Shown here piece by piece: positions 7,796 to 10,234 of a stretch of DNA of 10,234 bases. The position numbers and the translations under genes are program-made. Location of the stretch: the NCBI GenBank assembly GCA_021784995.1, contig JAJYHA010000056.1, positions 1 to 10,234 of the forward strand. The letters are read 5' to 3'. Under the pieces are notes generated by a model, which saw only the letters and a list, made by a program, of their open reading frames with translations, ran no database searches and was not told the origin of the DNA. This DNA is from Myxococcales bacterium (GTDB taxonomy: Bacteria > Myxococcota > Myxococcia > Myxococcales > Anaeromyxobacteraceae). Numbering within the stretch: position 1 is the stretch's first letter; each line of letters begins with the position of its first letter.

Positions 7796-9069
7796 CGGCG
7801 CACGTCGACATCGACGCCCACGGGCGGGTCATTCCGCAGGCGGACGAGGCGCGGCGCGACCTGGCCGACCGGGCGGGCCGCTTCCTCCTCCTGCCGAGCG
7901 TGCCGGACCTGCTGGTGGCGCGGCGCGTGCCGGCCGTCGGGGGTCCGCGACCGCGCGCGCGCTGCGTGCTGGCGGGCGACCTGGCCGGGTTCCCCATCGC
8001 CGACTTCGTCGCCTTCATCCACCAGTCGCGCCTCTCGGGTACGCTCACGGTGAGCGCGCGCGGCGTGGACCGGGCGCTCCTCTTCCGGGACGGAGAGGTG
8101 CGCGGAGCGCGCTCCAGCGGGCCGGGGGAGCGCATCGGGGAGGTGGCGCTCCGGCTCGGCTACGTGGACGAGCGGCAGCTCGCCGCGGCCGCGGCCGCCG
8201 CCGGCCCCATCGGGAAGGCGCTGGTCGATCAGGGCCTGCTCGCGGCGGCCGACCTGTGGAAGTGCATCCACGAGCAGGTCGCGACGGTGTTCCACGGCGT
8301 CCTCCTCGCGCGCGAGGGCGTGTTCACCCTGGCCGAGGAGTCCGGCACCGCTCCCGCCTCGCCGCTCTCCGTGAACACCCAGTCGCTGCTCATGGACGGG
8401 ATCCGGCGCATCGACGAGATGGTGCTCTTCCGGGAGCGCGTCCCGGGCCCGGACGCCTACCTCCGCGCGCGCAAGGCGCCGGTCGCGGTCGCGCTCGATC
8501 GCCGCGAGCAGCAGGTGCTGGCGCTGGTGGACGGCCGGCGGACGGTGGCGGAGCTGGCGCAGGCGGCCCACCTCGGCGAGTTCGACGCCACGCGGACCCT
8601 CTACCACCTGGTCGAGGCGGGGTACGTCGAGGTGGCGGAGGCGCCGGCGCCCCCGCCGGAGACCCCGGCCGTGCGCACCGAGGCGGCCGTCACCGCGCTG
8701 AACGCCATCCTCCGCCGCATCGCGGAGGAGGCCGGACGGGCGGGCCAGCGCGAGCTCCTCCTGGCGGGCGTCCGCGCCTTCCTCGCGGACCGCTCCGGCC
8801 GCTTCGGACGGGTCTGGCAGGGCGTGTCTCCCGGCCCGGACGGCGCGCTCGACCCCGCCGCGCTGCAGCGGAGCCTCACCGCCCTCGACGGCGCGACGCT
8901 CCCCGAGGGCGAGCAGGGAGAGGACCCGGTGCGCCACCTCCTCTCCGCGCTGCGCGAGCTCATGTTCTTCTACCTCTTCCAGGCGAGGGAGCTGCTCCCC
9001 CGCGCGGCCGACGAGGAGCTGAACCTGGAGGTGAAGCGGCGGCTCGAGGCGCTGGGGGAGGAGCGGTGA
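7792..9069 (+). CDS. DUF4388 (PATAN-type) domain protein
   Basis: This is a cytosolic protein of unknown function, 425 aa from the TTG at 7792. Residues about 59-185 match the DUF4388/PATAN pattern: LAGDLAGFPIADFVAFIHQ (60-78), then SGTLTV (82-87), LLFRDGEVRGA (96-106) and IGEVALRLGYV (115-125). This domain is common in myxobacterial signalling and motility proteins. Residues about 236-282 look like a winged helix (REQQVLALVDGRRTVAELAQ ... TLYHLVEAGYVEV). The rest (297-425) is helical and rich in Arg/Glu. I chose TTG because GGGAG (7782-7786) lies 5 nt upstream, the start overlaps the previous stop (TTGA), and the conserved sequence begins right there. In-frame GTG codons at 7780 and 7762 are alternatives giving up to 435 aa. 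The stop overlaps the truD start. Confidence 0.85.
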   Translation: MTAHVDIDAHGRVIPQADEARRDLADRAGRFLLLPSVPDLLVARRVPAVGGPRPRARCVLAGDLAGFPIADFVAFIHQSRLSGTLTVSARGVDRALLFRDGEVRGARSSGPGERIGEVALRLGYVDERQLAAAAAAAGPIGKALVDQGLLAAADLWKCIHEQVATVFHGVLLAREGVFTLAEESGTAPASPLSVNTQSLLMDGIRRIDEMVLFRERVPGPDAYLRARKAPVAVALDRREQQVLALVDGRRTVAELAQAAHLGEFDATRTLYHLVEAGYVEVAEAPAPPPETPAVRTEAAVTALNAILRRIAEEAGRAGQRELLLAGVRAFLADRSGRFGRVWQGVSPGPDGALDPAALQRSLTALDGATLPEGEQGEDPVRHLLSALRELMFFYLFQARELLPRAADEELNLEVKRRLEALGEER

Positions 9070-10115
9070 CGGCCCCTCCGCTCGTCACCGCGGACCTCCC
9101 GGGCTGCGGTGGCCGGGTGAAGGCCTCTCCCGAGGACTTCCGGGTCGACGAGATCCCCGCCTACCCGCCGTCCGGCGCGGGGCCGCACCTCTGGCTCCTC
9201 GTCGAGAAGCGCGACCGGACCACCCGCGACGTGGTCCGCGAGCTGGCGCGCGTCCTCGGGGTCCCGGACCGCGACGCCGGCTGCGCCGGGCTGAAGGACC
9301 GCGCGGCGGTGACGACGCAGTGGATCTCCTTCCCGGCGGCGCGCGACCCCGACCCGGCCTCGCTCGCCGGGCCGGGGTATCGGGTGCTCCAGGCCTCCCG
9401 GCACGGCAACAAGCTGCGGACCGGCCACCTGCGGGGGAACCGGTTCCTCGTGACCGTGCGGGGCGGCGACCTCGCGCGCGCGCGGGCCTGCGCGGACGCC
9501 CTGCGCGCGCGCGGGTTCGCGAACTACTTCGGCCCGCAGCGGTTCGGCGCCGCGGGGCGCAACGCCGACCTCGGCCGGGCCCTCCTGCTCGGGAGGCGCG
9601 ATCCGGAGGCGGAGCGCGCCGCACGCGATCGCTTCCTGCGCCGGCTCGTGCTCTCGGCCTGGCAGGCGCGCGTCTTCAACGCCTGGCTCGCGGAGCGGCT
9701 GCGCGACGGGCTCTTCGCCGTCGCGCTGCCGGGGGACGTGCTGAAGCGGCTGGACTCGGGCGGCCTCTTCGTGTGCGAGGCGCCGGAGGTCGACGCGCCG
9801 CGCGTGCGGTCCTTCGCGTGCTCCCCCGCAGGTCCCATGTTCGGCCACAAGATGCCGGGGGCGGCGGGCGAGGCGCTGGCGCGGGAGGAGCGGCTCCTCG
9901 CCGCCGAGGGCGTCACGCGCGCCGATCTGGCGCGCGGGCGCGGCGAGACGGAGGGGACGCGCCGCGCCGCGCGGCTGCCGGTCGATCTGACCCTCGAGCC
10001 GGCGGAGGGCGGCTTCCGGGCGCGCTTCGAGCTGCCGCGCGGCTCCTACGCGACCGTGCTGCTCGAGGAGCTGGTGAAGGGCGGCGCCGTCGAGCTGCCC
10101 GACGGCGCCGAGTGA
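9066..10115 (+). CDS. truD: TruD, tRNA pseudouridine(13) synthase
   Basis: TruD isomerises U13 of tRNA-Glu to pseudouridine. The 349-aa product has the same length as E. coli TruD. Visible signatures are EDFRVDEIP (23-31), the catalytic motif AGLKDRAAVTTQ (74-85) with the presumed nucleophile Asp78, NKLRTGHLRGNRF (115-127), NYFGPQRFG (153-161), SAWQARVFNAWLAERL in the inserted TRUD domain, SPAGPMFGHKMPG and the C-terminal LPRGSYATVLLEEL. All are typical of the family, so the enzyme looks intact. The start is GTG at 9066, overlapping the TGA of the DUF4388 gene (GTGA, 4 nt). GGGGGAGGAG just upstream provides a strong ribosome binding site. It ends the plus-strand series. Confidence 0.96.
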   Translation: MTAPPLVTADLPGCGGRVKASPEDFRVDEIPAYPPSGAGPHLWLLVEKRDRTTRDVVRELARVLGVPDRDAGCAGLKDRAAVTTQWISFPAARDPDPASLAGPGYRVLQASRHGNKLRTGHLRGNRFLVTVRGGDLARARACADALRARGFANYFGPQRFGAAGRNADLGRALLLGRRDPEAERAARDRFLRRLVLSAWQARVFNAWLAERLRDGLFAVALPGDVLKRLDSGGLFVCEAPEVDAPRVRSFACSPAGPMFGHKMPGAAGEALAREERLLAAEGVTRADLARGRGETEGTRRAARLPVDLTLEPAEGGFRARFELPRGSYATVLLEELVKGGAVELPDGAE

Positions 10116-10127
10116 TCCGCCGGGATC

Positions 10128-10152
10128 GCCGCCACGCTCACGGTGCGGCGGC
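10128..10152. terminator. possible shared hairpin between convergent genes
   Basis: GCCGCC-AC (10128-10135) can pair with GT-(GC bulge)-GGCGGC (10143-10152) across a short loop. It starts 13 nt after the truD stop. No T tract follows on either strand, and it would overlap the stop of the possible convergent gene, so it is only a weak terminator candidate. Confidence 0.25.
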
Positions 10153-10234
10153 GCGCGCGGGCGCCGGCCGTGGAGGCTCGGCCCGCCACGTGGACACCGC
10201 GAGGGCCGCCACCACGAGCGCAGCCGTGAGCACC
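10138..10234 (-). CDS. possible 3' end of a membrane protein gene, cut by the window
   Basis: The last 97 nt on the minus strand stay open and encode VLTAALVVAALAVSTW followed by a Pro/Ala/Arg-rich tail and a TGA (10140-10138), 32 codons in all. A hydrophobic stretch followed by a positively charged end looks like a membrane helix with a cytoplasmic tail. The gene would converge on truD with a 22-nt gap. I cannot name it, and open frames of this length arise easily in DNA of this composition. A GTG at 10233 means it could also be the whole of a very short peptide, but that is less likely. Confidence 0.3.
   Translation of the reverse strand, partial: VLTAALVVAALAVSTWRAEPPRPAPARAAAP

Noticed and set aside
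7678..8937. A 419-aa minus-strand open frame opposite the DUF4388 gene
   Set aside because: It reads as a His/Arg/Glu-rich antisense shadow with no domain, while the plus strand carries a recognisable DUF4388 pattern.
8256..9065. N-terminal extension of the truD frame into the DUF4388 gene
   Set aside because: The upstream part is a Pro/Arg/Gly-rich wrong-frame reading of the DUF4388 gene. The GTG at 9066 with a strong Shine-Dalgarno gives a normal-length TruD.

Overview
The window is very GC-rich (by eye about 70-75% G+C) and is packed with bacterial housekeeping genes. The closest protein matches I can recall point to Myxococcota: MglA and MglB are near-matches over long stretches to the Myxococcus xanthus polarity GTPase and its roadblock partner. 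Together with the DUF4388 protein, the very high GC and the compact spacing, this suggests an Anaeromyxobacter-like myxobacterium. The genus is inference; no search was run.

Left part (1-6810, all minus strand). Read in the direction of transcription, the order is: radical SAM protein, tadA, tRNA-Ser(CGA), tRNA-Ser(GGA), SRP RNA (ffs), dnaX, ebfC/ybaB, recR, mglB, mglA. The block tadA - Ser tRNA - SRP RNA - dnaX - ebfC - recR is an ancient gene neighbourhood, also known from Bacillus (yaaJ, scr, dnaX, yaaK, recR). Spacing is tight: 17 nt between the GGA tRNA and the SRP RNA, 62 nt from the SRP RNA to dnaX, 13 nt from dnaX to ebfC. A GC-rich hairpin and a plausible sigma70-type promoter separate recR from mglBA, so mglBA probably has its own transcript. 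mglB and mglA overlap by 4 nt (ATGA).

Right part (6902-10115, plus strand). A divergent 91-bp region with one conspicuous AT-rich motif (GTATAC) leads into three genes that overlap head to tail: an exported protein joining a Cys-rich CYCGC segment to a DsbA-like thioredoxin fold, a DUF4388 (PATAN-type) protein, and the tRNA pseudouridine synthase TruD. The last 97 nt may hold the 3' end of a convergent membrane-protein gene that enters from the right.

Working together: tRNA supply and modification (two Ser tRNAs, TadA, TruD), membrane targeting (SRP RNA), replication and recombination (DnaX, EbfC, RecR), cell polarity (MglA/MglB) and envelope thiol chemistry. There is no sign of a mobile element, CRISPR array, prophage or defence island. 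I do not see a clearly new system. The points most worth a second look are the tRNA-tRNA-SRP RNA-dnaX transcript, the two-centre Cys/DsbA fusion, the uncharacterised radical SAM protein beside tadA, and the DUF4388-truD coupling.
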